Part shown: positions 1 to 7,701 of the stretch, in pieces
Position numbering within the stretch: the stretch's first letter is position 1
Layout: every line of letters begins with the position of its first letter
Source: Streptococcus acidominimus
GTDB taxonomy: Bacteria; Bacillota; Bacilli; Lactobacillales; Streptococcaceae
Assembly: GCF_001921825.1 (NCBI RefSeq)
Contig: NZ_MSJL01000021.1
Coordinates: 1-38,515, forward strand
DNA length: 38,515 nucleotides
Direction: 5' to 3'
Notes under the pieces: generated by a model
Seen by the model: only the letters and a program-made list of their open reading frames with translations
The model's database searches: none
Told to the model about the DNA's origin: nothing
Translations under genes and position numbers: made by a program

Positions 1-140
1 TTGCGTGGACGACCTCCTTGACGATGTTGACGTTGGTAAGCTACATTGAGACAGGTAAGCATTTCTTGAAAGGTCTCTTTTTGAACACCTATGAGAAGTT
101 TGAAGTTCTCTGAACTGAGTTTTTGAGATTTTTCATACAT
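1..140 (-). CDS. IS5-type transposase, N-terminal fragment (runs off window)
   Basis: Reading leftwards from an ATG at 138-140, an open frame of 46 codons runs off the window edge. It begins MYEKSQKLSSENFKLLIGVQ and continues with KETFQEML and GGRPR. This pattern matches the N-terminal helix-turn-helix region (HTH_Tnp_4 type) that precedes the DDE endonuclease in IS5-like transposases. Only the DNA-binding part is visible, so completeness of the gene and of the IS cannot be judged. A TGATATACT extended -10 lies just upstream. Family assignment is from recognition of the motif order. Confidence 0.7.
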   Translation of the reverse strand, partial: MYEKSQKLSSENFKLLIGVQKETFQEMLTCLNVAYQRQHRQGGRPR

Positions 141-198
141 TGTTTCCATACAAATAGTATATCACATTTGGTTACCGAACAAGTCTATTATAGAAAAA

Positions 199-232
199 TA
201 AGAAGCTGAGGCACTGTTTCCTCAACTTCTTA
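199..232 (-). terminator. Terminator of the first flavoprotein gene, possibly bidirectional
   Basis: A 13-bp near-perfect stem (TAAGAAGCTGAGG with CCTCAACTTCTTA) encloses an 8-nt loop and is followed on the minus strand by a T-rich run. It starts 6 bp after the stop codon at 238. AT-rich flanks on both sides could let it also stop plus-strand transcripts. Confidence 0.8.
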
Positions 233-237
233 ATGAC

Positions 238-1755
238 TTATTTTTTCACAAATTTTGCAGATTGTTCTCCGGCTTGACGACCAAATACGATAATATCTGC
301 AACAGCATTCCCACCGATACGGTTCTTACCATGAACACCACCGGTTACTTCACCAGCTGCATAAAGCCCTGGAATAGCTTGGCCTTCTTTGTTCAATACT
401 TCCGTATTGGTATTGATTTTTAGACCACCCATTGTATGGTGTACCCCTGGTGCAATTTTAATAGCGTAGTAAGGAGCTGCATCTAGGGCATGATCCATAC
501 CGCTTGAGCGACCGAAGGCTGCATCATTTTTGTCTGCAACAGCCTTGTTCCATGTATCCAAGGTTGTTTGCAAGGCATCTGCTGGGACATCAATTTCTTT
601 TGCAAGATCTGCTACTGTTTCACCAGATTTAACAAGACCTTTTTTCTCATATTGAGCAATTGCTTTTACGCGATCTTTCAAAGCTGAATCGAAAACTACA
701 TAGGCGTAGTTTGGCTCTAAACCATTGATTGCTGCAGATACTTTATCACGAGTTTCCAATTCATTAAAGAAACGTTCACCTTTTGAGTTGACCAAGATAG
801 CACCTTCACCACGAATCGCTTCTGTAATCAAGTAAGATTTTTCTTGCTCTACGGTTGGGTGAATTTGGATTTGTTCCATGTCAACTGTCGCAGCACCTTT
901 TGCCTCTGCAAGGGCGATACCATCACCAGTTGAACCTGATTGGTTTGTTGTCACATAACCTTTTAGCTTTGGATTTAATTGTGCTACTTTTTCTAAGTCA
1001 GCACCGAAACCACCTGTCGCAATCACAACCGCTTTTGCCGCAACTTTCTTGGTTTTCCCATCAATTGTCACTTCAACGCCTGAAATCTTACCATCTTTTT
1101 CTTCCAGATTTGTCACATCTGCTTTGACAAACATTGGAATTTTACGCTCTACCAAATTGTGGTAAAGACCTGTTACAAGGTAGCCACCAACTGCTGATCC
1201 ATCTGCTGGGCGGTGCGTACGTTTTTCACTCATACCACCAGTAGTTGTGATGTTGCTAAGGGTAATTCCCATACCATCCAACCAGTCAATCGCAGCGGCA
1301 GAGTTATCTACCAAGTAACGAAGCAACTCGGGATCGTTTGCTCCGCCACCCCCCTTGAGGGTTTCTTCATAGAACTTATCGTTTGAATCTTTAATCCCCT
1401 CTTGATCTTGGAACTTTGTTTGAGAGGCATTCATACCTGCAGATGACTTTGCAGTATTTCCACCTACTTCTCCCATTTTCTCAAGAACTGCCACACTTGC
1501 TCCTGCATCATGAGCAGAGACTGCTGCAGCCATACCTGCACCACCTGAACCGATAACGACAACATCATAACTATCTTTCAATTCTGCTGGATCTGTATAG
1601 ACCTTCTCTGATGCTCCTGAGACAGCTTCTTCTTTCGAAGATGAAGCAGGGGTTGACGACGATGCCGCTGTATTGGTTGATTTACTTCCACAAGCAATCA
1701 AGAAGACAGCAGCAAGCAAACTAAGTAAGGCACCGAGCCAAACTTTCTTCCTCAT
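238..1755 (-). CDS. Lipoprotein flavoprotein, fumarate/urocanate reductase type
   Basis: A 505-residue exported flavoenzyme predicted to reduce an enoate such as fumarate or urocanate at the cell surface. The N-terminus is a lipoprotein signal with lipobox LIAC (Cys22), followed by a Ser/Thr-rich linker and the dinucleotide-binding motif GSGGAGMAAA near residue 69. Active-site signatures of the flavocytochrome c fumarate reductase family are present: HPTVEQE, EAIRGEG, HHTMGGL and NRIGGNA, so the catalytic His and Arg residues appear intact. No FMN-binding (flavinylated) domain or haem CXXCH motif is seen, so electrons must come from another partner. The ATG at 1755 has an AGGAG upstream. It has its own promoter and Rex-like site. 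A close paralogue lies directly upstream on the same strand. The true substrate is not decidable from sequence. Confidence 0.85.
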   Translation of the reverse strand: MRKKVWLGALLSLLAAVFLIACGSKSTNTAASSSTPASSSKEEAVSGASEKVYTDPAELKDSYDVVVIGSGGAGMAAAVSAHDAGASVAVLEKMGEVGGNTAKSSAGMNASQTKFQDQEGIKDSNDKFYEETLKGGGGANDPELLRYLVDNSAAAIDWLDGMGITLSNITTTGGMSEKRTHRPADGSAVGGYLVTGLYHNLVERKIPMFVKADVTNLEEKDGKISGVEVTIDGKTKKVAAKAVVIATGGFGADLEKVAQLNPKLKGYVTTNQSGSTGDGIALAEAKGAATVDMEQIQIHPTVEQEKSYLITEAIRGEGAILVNSKGERFFNELETRDKVSAAINGLEPNYAYVVFDSALKDRVKAIAQYEKKGLVKSGETVADLAKEIDVPADALQTTLDTWNKAVADKNDAAFGRSSGMDHALDAAPYYAIKIAPGVHHTMGGLKINTNTEVLNKEGQAIPGLYAAGEVTGGVHGKNRIGGNAVADIIVFGRQAGEQSAKFVKK

Positions 1756-1790
1756 AGTAAACCTTCTCCTTTTCTTTTGGTTACTGTCCT

Positions 1791-1819
1791 ATTGTACCCT
1801 ATTTAGTACTCTGTTGCAA
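1791..1819 (-). promoter_or_regulatory. Promoter of the first flavoprotein gene
   Basis: On the minus strand TTGCAA (1814-1819) and TACAAT (1791-1796) are separated by exactly 17 bp, placing a start site about 25-30 nt before the Shine-Dalgarno sequence. Confidence 0.65.
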
Positions 1820-1825
1820 CCATTT

Positions 1826-1843
1826 TTGTAATTTTTTTCACAA
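1826..1843. promoter_or_regulatory. Candidate Rex (NADH/NAD redox repressor) operator
   Basis: TTGTAATTTTTTTCACAA is an 18-bp inverted repeat with half-sites TTGTAA and TCACAA around a 6-bp AT spacer, one base from the published Rex pattern TTGTGA-N6-TCACAA. It lies 6 bp upstream of the -35. The second flavoprotein gene has an equivalent site at the same place (4010-4027). Binding is inferred. Confidence 0.5.
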
Positions 1844-2184
1844 GCATTTATTCTAAATTTTTTCCATACGATTTCCAGTATCACAGAAAGAGAAATAACC
1901 TTATTACCTTCTATCATTTGAAGCATTCGAGATCGAGCAAGCACCAGAGGAATGATGGTCAGACTTGTAAAAACCTAATAGTTATAGTCTAGCAAGAACT
2001 CCTCATCAGACTTCCAAATTCAATACCTCTACTAAACTCTTGTCCCACCACCCTTTTCTAGTTATCCTATAATTTCCATAGTCCTCAAGCAACAACTTTC
2101 CCCTCATCTACTAATCTTGCCAAGGTTTCATTCTGCCCGCCATTTTCTTGCCTAATCAGACCTTGTTGTTGAGGGAGTAGCCGT
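1844..2184. other. Intergenic stretch without recognised features
   Basis: I see no convincing reading frame, RNA gene or hairpin in this segment between the Rex-like site and the MITE-like repeat. It contains scattered pyrimidine-rich sequence only. Confidence 0.5.
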
Positions 2185-2348
2185 TATAGTCATTTAGTTT
2201 ATATTTTTATTACTTTGTTAACTCGTCTTGCTGTACCCCAGTACTACCTGCGACTTTTAACGAAAACTTCGTTTTCTTCATTTCCCACCTCAAACAGTCT
2301 CTCCCCAGACTGTTTGAGCTAGTACTAAAAATAAACTAAACGGCTATA
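2185..2348. repeat. MITE-like element, 164 bp
   Basis: The element starts TATAGTCATTTAGTTTAT and ends with the inverted relative ATAAACTAAACGGCTATA, with TA at both edges as expected for TA target duplication by IS630/Tc1-like enzymes. Inside is a strong hairpin (CAAACAGTCT with AGACTGTTTG near 2290). The same termini recur at 28824-28929 and, as a truncated copy, at 38303-38380. It carries no gene. The organisation resembles the RUP elements of S. pneumoniae, which are IS630-derived. Confidence 0.75.
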
Positions 2349-2366
2349 AACCCCAAGTCTAAATAG

Positions 2367-2422
2367 AAAAGAGGATAGACAATCGAGACTTCAACATCAC
2401 GATTAGGTCTATTTCCTCTTTT
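2367..2422 (-). terminator. Terminator of the second flavoprotein gene
   Basis: A long interrupted stem pairs AAAAGAGGATAGAC (2367-2380) with GTCTATTTCCTCTTTT (2407-2422) and is followed by T-rich sequence on the minus strand, immediately after the stop codon at 2426. Confidence 0.65.
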
Positions 2423-2425
2423 TCA

Positions 2426-3940
2426 TTATTTCTTAACAAATTGAGCAGACTGTTCTCCAGCTTGACGACCAAATACGATAATATCTGCAACGGCATTGCC
2501 ACCGATACGGTTCTTACCGTGAATACCTCCTGTCACCTCACCTGCTGCATAAAGTCCTGGAATGGCTTGACCTTCTTTGTTCAATACTTCCGTATTGGTA
2601 TTGATTTTTAGACCACCCATTGTATGGTGAATACCTGGTGCTACTTTAATTGCGTAGTAAGGAGCTTTTGAGATATTCCGATCCATTCCTGTCGTACGAC
2701 CAAACGCTGTATCATTTTTCGCTTCTACTGATGTGTTCCAAGCCTCAATCGTTTTCTTCAAATTTTCTTCAGAAACATTGAGCGCTTTTGCCAACTCTTC
2801 CACACTATCAGCCTTGATCACCATCCCTTTTTGCTCGTAGGTATCAATTGATTTTGAATGTTCACGTAACTGCTGGTCAAAGACCACATAGGCATACTGT
2901 TCCGGAAGTCCATTAATGGCAGCTGATACCTTATCCCGCGTTTCCATTTCATTGTAGAAGCGATTTCCTTGCGCATTGACAAGAATAGCACCTTCACCAC
3001 GAATCGCTTCTGATACAAGGAAGGCTTTTTCTTGATAAACAGTTGGGTGAATTTGGATTTGCTCCATATCCACTACATCTGCTCCCAATTTTTGTGCCAT
3101 CTCAATACCGTCACCAGTTGCACCCTCATGGTTGGTCGTTACATAGCTTTTCAATTCTGGTTTGTATTTCGTAACCGTCGCCATATTGGCACCAAATCCG
3201 CCTGACGTTACAACGACTGATTTAGCAGCGATGCTTTTTTCTTTTTTATCAATGGTTACTTTGACACCAGCCGCAGCACCATCTTTTTCAATAATTTCAG
3301 TGACCGTAGCATTGACAAAAATCGGTACTTTACGTTCCATTAAGTTATTGTAGAGACCATTTACAAGGTAACCACCGACTGCTGAACCATCTGCTGGTCT
3401 ATGGATACGAGCCTTACTGAAACCACCTGAGAAGGTGACATTGTTAAGGGTAATCCCCATACTATCAAGCCAATCAATCGCTTCTGAAGAATGATCGACC
3501 ATGTAACGAAGCAAGTCAGGATTGTTCGCTCCTTTTCCACCTTTCAATGTTTCTTCATAGAACAGATCATTGCTATCATCAATCCCTTGCTCTTTTTGGA
3601 ATTTCGTCTCCGAAGCATTCATTCCTCCTGAAGACTTGCTTGTATTTCCACCGATGACAGGCATTTTCTCAAGGATAGCTACGCTAGCTCCTGCATCATG
3701 AGCAGCAAGGGCAGCAGCCATACCTGCACCACCTGAACCGATAATGACAACATCATAGCCATCTTTCAACTCTGACGGATCCGTATAGACCTTCTCTGAT
3801 GCTCCCGAAACAGCTTCTTCTTTCGAAGAGGAAGCAGGGGTTGACGATGATGCTGTATTAGTTGATTTACTTCCACAAGCTATCAAGAAAACAGCTACAA
3901 ACAAACTAAGTAAGGCACCGAGCCACACTTTCTTCTTCAT
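2426..3940 (-). CDS. Lipoprotein flavoprotein, fumarate/urocanate reductase type, paralogue 2
   Basis: A 504-residue paralogue of the protein at 238-1755 with the same architecture: lipobox LIAC (Cys22), Ser-rich linker, GSGGAGMAAA motif, HPTVYQE, EAIRGEG, HHTMGGL and NRIGGNA. The first ~75 and last ~70 residues are almost identical to the other copy, while the middle is clearly diverged, including the region that shapes the substrate pocket. This suggests either different substrates with a shared secretion and FAD scaffold, or gene conversion at the ends. The ATG at 3940 follows a GGAGAAGG-type ribosome-binding site. The gene has its own promoter and terminator, so the two copies are separate transcription units. 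Fumarate or urocanate reduction is the family function; substrate is unproven. Confidence 0.85.
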   Translation of the reverse strand: MKKKVWLGALLSLFVAVFLIACGSKSTNTASSSTPASSSKEEAVSGASEKVYTDPSELKDGYDVVIIGSGGAGMAAALAAHDAGASVAILEKMPVIGGNTSKSSGGMNASETKFQKEQGIDDSNDLFYEETLKGGKGANNPDLLRYMVDHSSEAIDWLDSMGITLNNVTFSGGFSKARIHRPADGSAVGGYLVNGLYNNLMERKVPIFVNATVTEIIEKDGAAAGVKVTIDKKEKSIAAKSVVVTSGGFGANMATVTKYKPELKSYVTTNHEGATGDGIEMAQKLGADVVDMEQIQIHPTVYQEKAFLVSEAIRGEGAILVNAQGNRFYNEMETRDKVSAAINGLPEQYAYVVFDQQLREHSKSIDTYEQKGMVIKADSVEELAKALNVSEENLKKTIEAWNTSVEAKNDTAFGRTTGMDRNISKAPYYAIKVAPGIHHTMGGLKINTNTEVLNKEGQAIPGLYAAGEVTGGIHGKNRIGGNAVADIIVFGRQAGEQSAQFVKK

Positions 3941-3975
3941 AATAAACCTTCTCCTTTTCTCTTGGTTACGGTTCT

Positions 3976-4004
3976 AGTATACACCTTTTAACAAGCCTTC
4001 TCAA
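3976..4004 (-). promoter_or_regulatory. Promoter of the second flavoprotein gene
   Basis: On the minus strand TTGAGA (3999-4004) and TATACT (3976-3981) are separated by 17 bp. Confidence 0.6.
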
Positions 4005-4009
4005 ACTTT

Positions 4010-4027
4010 TTGTAAATTTTTTCACAA
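4010..4027. promoter_or_regulatory. Candidate Rex operator, second copy
   Basis: TTGTAAATTTTTTCACAA, an 18-bp inverted repeat with the same half-sites as 1826-1843 (TTGTAA and TCACAA), sits 5 bp upstream of the -35. Keeping site and position in both paralogues supports function. Confidence 0.5.
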
Positions 4028-4101
4028 GAATACAACAAGATGGCTTTCTTACTAAAAAATAAAGTAATGTAGGTAACTTTTCGTCTTAAAATAGGATAAG
4101 T

Positions 4102-4135
4102 AAAAAAGCACCTTGGGATAAAGCCCCAAAAGTGC
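4102..4135 (-). terminator. rpsD: Terminator of rpsD
   Basis: The minus strand reads GCACTTTTGGG, a short loop, CCCAAGGTGC and then TTTTTTA, a typical intrinsic terminator 42 bp beyond the rpsD stop codon. Confidence 0.85.
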
Positions 4136-4176
4136 CTAATATAATGGCTTTACAGCCTATCTTATTCGGTAAAATA

Positions 4177-4788
4177 TTACAACATTTTGTTGTAGAATTC
4201 AACGACGAGTGCTTCGTTAATTTCTGGGTTGATTTCGTCGCGCTCTGGTAGGCGAGTCAATGATCCTTCAAGTTTTTCAGCGTCGAATGATACGAATGCT
4301 GGGCGGCCAAGAGTTGCTTCAACCGCTTCAAGGATTGCAGGAACTTTCATTGATTTCTCACGAACTGAAATCACTTGACCAACTTCAACACGGTAGCTAG
4401 GGATGTCAACGCGTTTTCCGTCAACAAGGATGTGACCATGGTTTACAAATTGACGTGCTTGACGGCGAGTAGTTGCAAGACCTAGACGGTATACAACGTT
4501 GTCCAAACGACGCTCAAGAAGAAGCATGAAGTTGAAACCAAGGATTCCACCCTTAATTTTTGTAGCTTGTACGAACAAGTTACGGAATTGCTTTTCACCT
4601 ACACCGTAAGAGAAACGAAGTTTTTGTTTCTCAGCCAATTGCAAACCGTATTCTGACAATTTGCTACGGTTGTTTGGTCCATGTTGACCTGGTACATAGT
4701 TACGGCGAGCAAGTTCTTTACCTGTACCTGTAAGTGACAAACCAAGACGGCGTGCTTGTTTCCAAGATGGTCCTGTATAACGTGACAT
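4177..4788 (-). CDS. rpsD: 30S ribosomal protein S4
   Basis: A 203-residue primary 16S rRNA-binding protein that nucleates assembly of the 30S body. The sequence starts [19 protein letters not shown], contains the basic N-terminal domain ([11 protein letters not shown]) and the S4 RNA-binding domain around residues 92-155 ([35 protein letters not shown]). Length equals the family norm. I chose the ATG at 4788 rather than an in-frame ATG five codons upstream because GGAGG lies 8 nt before it and the family begins MSRY. It is monocistronic, with a strong promoter, a long leader and a terminator. Confidence 0.97.
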   Translation of the reverse strand: MSRYTGPSWKQARRLGLSLTGTGKELARRNYVPGQHGPNNRSKLSEYGLQLAEKQKLRFSYGVGEKQFRNLFVQATKIKGGILGFNFMLLLERRLDNVVYRLGLATTRRQARQFVNHGHILVDGKRVDIPSYRVEVGQVISVREKSMKVPAILEAVEATLGRPAFVSFDAEKLEGSLTRLPERDEINPEINEALVVEFYNKML

Positions 4789-4936
4789 AGTGATGTCCTC
4801 CATAAATGTATTTTATGGAAATAGTCTTTGAGAAATCCTGATTCGTGCAGATACCCTTCGCCTAAACAGCTAAGGTTACTTATCTTTCAAAGTACCTGTT
4901 GACGAGCTTCATATTCCTCTGCTGCTATTTCACACA
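4789..4936 (-). promoter_or_regulatory. Long untranslated leader of rpsD
   Basis: About 150 nt separate the promoter from the rpsD start codon with no reading frame. S4 represses its own synthesis through leader RNA structures in several bacteria, so an autoregulatory role is plausible here, but I cannot fold it reliably or match it to a known leader class. Confidence 0.35.
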
Positions 4937-4942
4937 AATTAC

Positions 4943-4971
4943 AGTATAGCACGATTTAGATAAATTGTAAA
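4943..4971 (-). promoter_or_regulatory. Promoter of rpsD
   Basis: TTTACA (4966-4971) and TATACT (4943-4948) are 17 bp apart on the minus strand, and TGC directly before the -10 gives it an extended -10. Confidence 0.75.
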
Positions 4972-4989
4972 GCATTACCTGCCCATCTA

Positions 4990-5365
4990 AGATACAAAGG
5001 GCGTAAAAAGCGAATGAAAAATAGGAAATACGACGAAGAAGTCTCTGCTTCTAGGAGTATTTATCTTTTTTCCGAGCTTTTAGCCCGTGTTCAATTACCC
5101 AAGATACGAGAGCGTTTGACACGAGTTTCACTTGTTTTATCTCCAACCTTCCACAGTCTATTCCTAGACTGTGGAAGCGAGCAAAGCAAAAATAGGAGTT
5201 TTGATGAGTGAAAAGCTCCAGTGGAGGTTTTCAGCCTATTTCCTAAAGAACTAGCATCAGCTAAAACTGAAACAGTTATCGCTCTTTTTTGCACAGCTCG
5301 TAGCCCGAGTTCAATTATACAAGACGAGTTAACGAAGTAATAAAAATATAAACTAAATGACTATA
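4990..5365. repeat. Composite intergenic repeat, related to 9811-10394
   Basis: Most of this stretch closely matches part of 9811-10394: the block from about 4994 to 5175 (GATACAAAG, TAGCCCGTGTTCAATTACCC, GAGAGCGTTTGACACGAG, and a hairpin around CCACAGTCT/AGACTGTGG) corresponds to 9970-10172, and the end at 5300-5365 (GTTCAATTATACAAGACGA through GACTATA) corresponds to 10330-10394. The right end is the MITE terminus AAATGACTATA. A matching left terminus is not visible, so this copy looks truncated. Short open frames inside are not convincing genes. Confidence 0.65.
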
Positions 5366-5469
5366 ACAGATCTATCTCAAAAGAGGAAACTCAACATAAG
5401 GATTATCCCTTCTCGGGTTTGAAGTTCTGCCAGCTCTGAAATAGAGTATCCATAGTATATCCGTTCCAA

Positions 5470-5510
5470 TAAAAAAATCATGCTATCACTAAAACTTGTG
5501 AATAACATGA
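5470..5510 (-). terminator. Terminator of the gdpP-rplI-dnaB-veg operon
   Basis: On the minus strand TCATGTTATTCAC pairs with GTGATAGCATGA and is followed by TTTTTTT. It lies about 70 bp after the veg stop codon. Nothing else is recognised between 5366 and 5580. Confidence 0.75.
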
Positions 5511-5580
5511 CTGATGTCTCTCAAACACTATAAGCAATTATATACAGGTTTATTGTAAACCATTTCTAAGTGGCTTATGG

Positions 5581-5841
5581 TCATTTTTCATCATCTAGGT
5601 AGTGGATCAAGATTTTTTCTGTCAACACATCCGAATACGTATAGGATTCTACGTAGGTATTGTTAGGATCTTGGTACTCCACAATAAAGAGGGATTGGTA
5701 GACCTCGGTAATCCGACCTTGTTTGTTTTTCTCGCGTTTGCGACCGTTTTCAAGCGTTAATTCAACGACTTGTCCTTCGTGGTTCTTAATATCTTCTTTG
5801 ATCTGCTTCATCTTTGCAACATCTGTAAATGCATCACTCAT
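5581..5841 (-). CDS. veg: Veg family protein
   Basis: An 86-residue protein of the Veg (DUF1021) family, a small SH3-like beta-barrel protein conserved in Firmicutes and linked in Bacillus to biofilm gene control and spore outgrowth. The recognisable features are the N-terminal helix (IKEDIKNHEGQVVELTLENG), a basic segment (GRKREKNKQGRI) and the conserved acidic/aromatic C-terminal half (YQSLFIVEY, YTYSDVLT). The ATG at 5841 begins 2 bp after the dnaB stop, with GGGAGG 10 nt upstream inside the end of dnaB, so it is the last gene of the gdpP operon and translation is probably coupled. Its biochemical role in streptococci is not known. Confidence 0.9.
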   Translation of the reverse strand: MSDAFTDVAKMKQIKEDIKNHEGQVVELTLENGRKREKNKQGRITEVYQSLFIVEYQDPNNTYVESYTYSDVLTEKILIHYLDDEK

Positions 5842-5843
5842 TC

Positions 5844-7199
5844 TTATCCATCCTCCCTCTTGGAAATACTTGAAAATTTGTTGTACTCTTTTTGGAACAT
5901 TAGCTCAACCGTTCCACGCGCTCCAGAACGGTTTTTTTCAATAATAACCTCAATGGTATTATTGGGGATACCACCATCTTCTTGCTCGCCGCGTTCATAG
6001 TAGTCATCACGATACAAGAAAGCAACAATATCTGCGTCTTGCTCGATTGACCCTGATTCACGAATATCTGACAGAACAGGCCGCTTATCCTGACGTTGCT
6101 CCACACCACGAGAAAGCTGACTGAGGGCAATGACCGGCACTTTCAATTCCTTGGCTAAAATTTTCAATTGCCGCGAAATTTCAGAGACTTCCTGCTGGCG
6201 GTTTTCCCGTCCCGTTCCTGTGATCAGCTGCAGATAGTCAATCAAAATCAAGCCCAGATTCCCCGTTTCCTGTGCCAATTTACGGGAGCGGGAACGAATC
6301 TCTGTAATCTTGATACCCGGCGTATCATCAATGTAAATACTAGCATTTGCCAGATTGGCTTGCGCCATAGTCAACTTCTGCCATTCCTCATCCGTCAGAT
6401 GACCTGTACGAATGGAACGTGAGTTGATCATCCCTTCAGCAGCCAACATCCGATCAACTAGACTTTCTGCCCCCATCTCCAGAGAAAAGATAGCTACGGT
6501 TTTTCCTAATTTTGTACCAATATTCTGTGCAATGTTTAGGGCAAAGGCTGTTTTTCCGACCGCAGGACGAGCTGCCAAAATAATCAACTCTTCTTCGTGC
6601 AGGCCTGTCGTCATAGCATCTAAAGCTGGATAGCCCGTCGCAATCCCTGTAATATCAGAAGTCTGGCGCGAACGAATTTCAAGATTTTCAAAATTGAGAT
6701 TCAAAATATCTTCAATTTGCTTGAACCCGCTACGACTAGCACCTTCGCTAACATCAATCAAGGCTTTTTCTGCACGCGCAATGATTTCGTCAGACTCATC
6801 TGCACCATCATAGGCTTGGTTGATCGACTCTGTCAGACGTGCAATCAGTTTGCGTAAATTGGATTTTTCAGCGACAATCTTGGCATAGTATTCTGCATTA
6901 GCAGACGTTGGTACCGAATTGATGACCTCGGCTAAATAGCTGAGCCCACCGATATTTTCCAAATCACCATGATTGGCCAGATGATTGCGCATGGTCGTTG
7001 CATCAATGGCTTCATGGCGATCTGACAAGGCAATCATGGCTTTAAAAATCAACTGGTGAGCATATTTGAAGAAATCATCTGCCTCAATATATTCGCGGAC
7101 AAAAACCAGCTTCCCCTCGTCGATAAAGATCGCACCAAGAACCGACTGCTCCGCCAAAATATCCTGCGGTTGCACACGCAATTCATCTACTTCTGCCAA
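5844..7199 (-). CDS. dnaB: Replicative DNA helicase DnaB
   Basis: A 451-residue hexameric replicative helicase that unwinds the fork and binds primase (called DnaC in Bacillus). The N-terminal all-helical domain (residues ~10-110) begins with PQDILAEQSVLGAIF. The RecA-like ATPase domain has Walker A ARPAVGKTAFALN near residue 210, Walker B ILIDYLQLI and the LSQLSRGVEQR and RESGSIEQDAD motifs. Length is normal. The start codon is TTG at 7199: GGAGG lies 7 nt upstream and the family begins at this residue, whereas no ATG or GTG fits. It follows rplI by 31 bp and runs into veg. Confidence 0.97.
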   Translation of the reverse strand: MAEVDELRVQPQDILAEQSVLGAIFIDEGKLVFVREYIEADDFFKYAHQLIFKAMIALSDRHEAIDATTMRNHLANHGDLENIGGLSYLAEVINSVPTSANAEYYAKIVAEKSNLRKLIARLTESINQAYDGADESDEIIARAEKALIDVSEGASRSGFKQIEDILNLNFENLEIRSRQTSDITGIATGYPALDAMTTGLHEEELIILAARPAVGKTAFALNIAQNIGTKLGKTVAIFSLEMGAESLVDRMLAAEGMINSRSIRTGHLTDEEWQKLTMAQANLANASIYIDDTPGIKITEIRSRSRKLAQETGNLGLILIDYLQLITGTGRENRQQEVSEISRQLKILAKELKVPVIALSQLSRGVEQRQDKRPVLSDIRESGSIEQDADIVAFLYRDDYYERGEQEDGGIPNNTIEVIIEKNRSGARGTVELMFQKEYNKFSSISKREDG

Positions 7200-7230
7200 G
7201 ATCTCACCTCCTATCTCTCTTACACCGTCA

Positions 7231-7683
7231 CTAGGCTTCCTTGATGCTCAAGTTAATCACACCTGTCACATCTTGATAAATTTTAACTGGTACATCAATC
7301 AAACCAACCGCACGAATCGGGTGATCTAATTGGATATTGCGTTTGTCGAGCTTGATACCGAATTGTTTTTCCAATTCTTCAGCAATTTTCTTACTCGTAA
7401 TCGAACCAAAAGTCCGCCCGTCTGGTCCTACTTTTTCGACAAAAGATACAAGCGTTGCTTCTTCTGCCAACTTAGCTTTGATAGCCTCTGCCTCCGCCAA
7501 CATCTCCGCATGCGCCTTTTCTTGCGATTTTTGTTTGCCACGCAATTCACTAATCGCTTGGTTAGTCGCTTCCTTGGCAAGATTTTTCTTAAGCAAAAAA
7601 TTTTGAGCATATCCTGTTGGAACTTCCTTAATTTCTCCTTTTTTTCCTTTGCCTTTCACATCTGCTAAAAAAATTACTTTCAT
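7231..7683 (-). CDS. rplI: 50S ribosomal protein L9
   Basis: A 150-residue ribosomal protein that binds 23S rRNA at the base of the L1 stalk and limits frameshifting. The N-terminal rRNA-binding domain is seen as [20 protein letters not shown] and [13 protein letters not shown], followed by the long connecting helix (~40-75) and the C-terminal domain with [19 protein letters not shown] at 7683 has AAGGAG 6 nt upstream. It lies 18 bp after gdpP and 31 bp before dnaB, the order usual in streptococci. Confidence 0.97.
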   Translation of the reverse strand: MKVIFLADVKGKGKKGEIKEVPTGYAQNFLLKKNLAKEATNQAISELRGKQKSQEKAHAEMLAEAEAIKAKLAEEATLVSFVEKVGPDGRTFGSITSKKIAEELEKQFGIKLDKRNIQLDHPIRAVGLIDVPVKIYQDVTGVINLSIKEA

Positions 7684-7701
7684 GAGGATCTCCTTCTCTT
7701 T

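Noticed and set aside
2185-2348. CRISPR-like array among the intergenic repeats
   Set aside because: Repeats are dispersed with inverted termini and no regular spacers; no cas genes are present.
5014-5294. Short frames inside the composite repeat before veg
   Set aside because: They fall in repeat modules shared with 9970-10172 where frames are not preserved.
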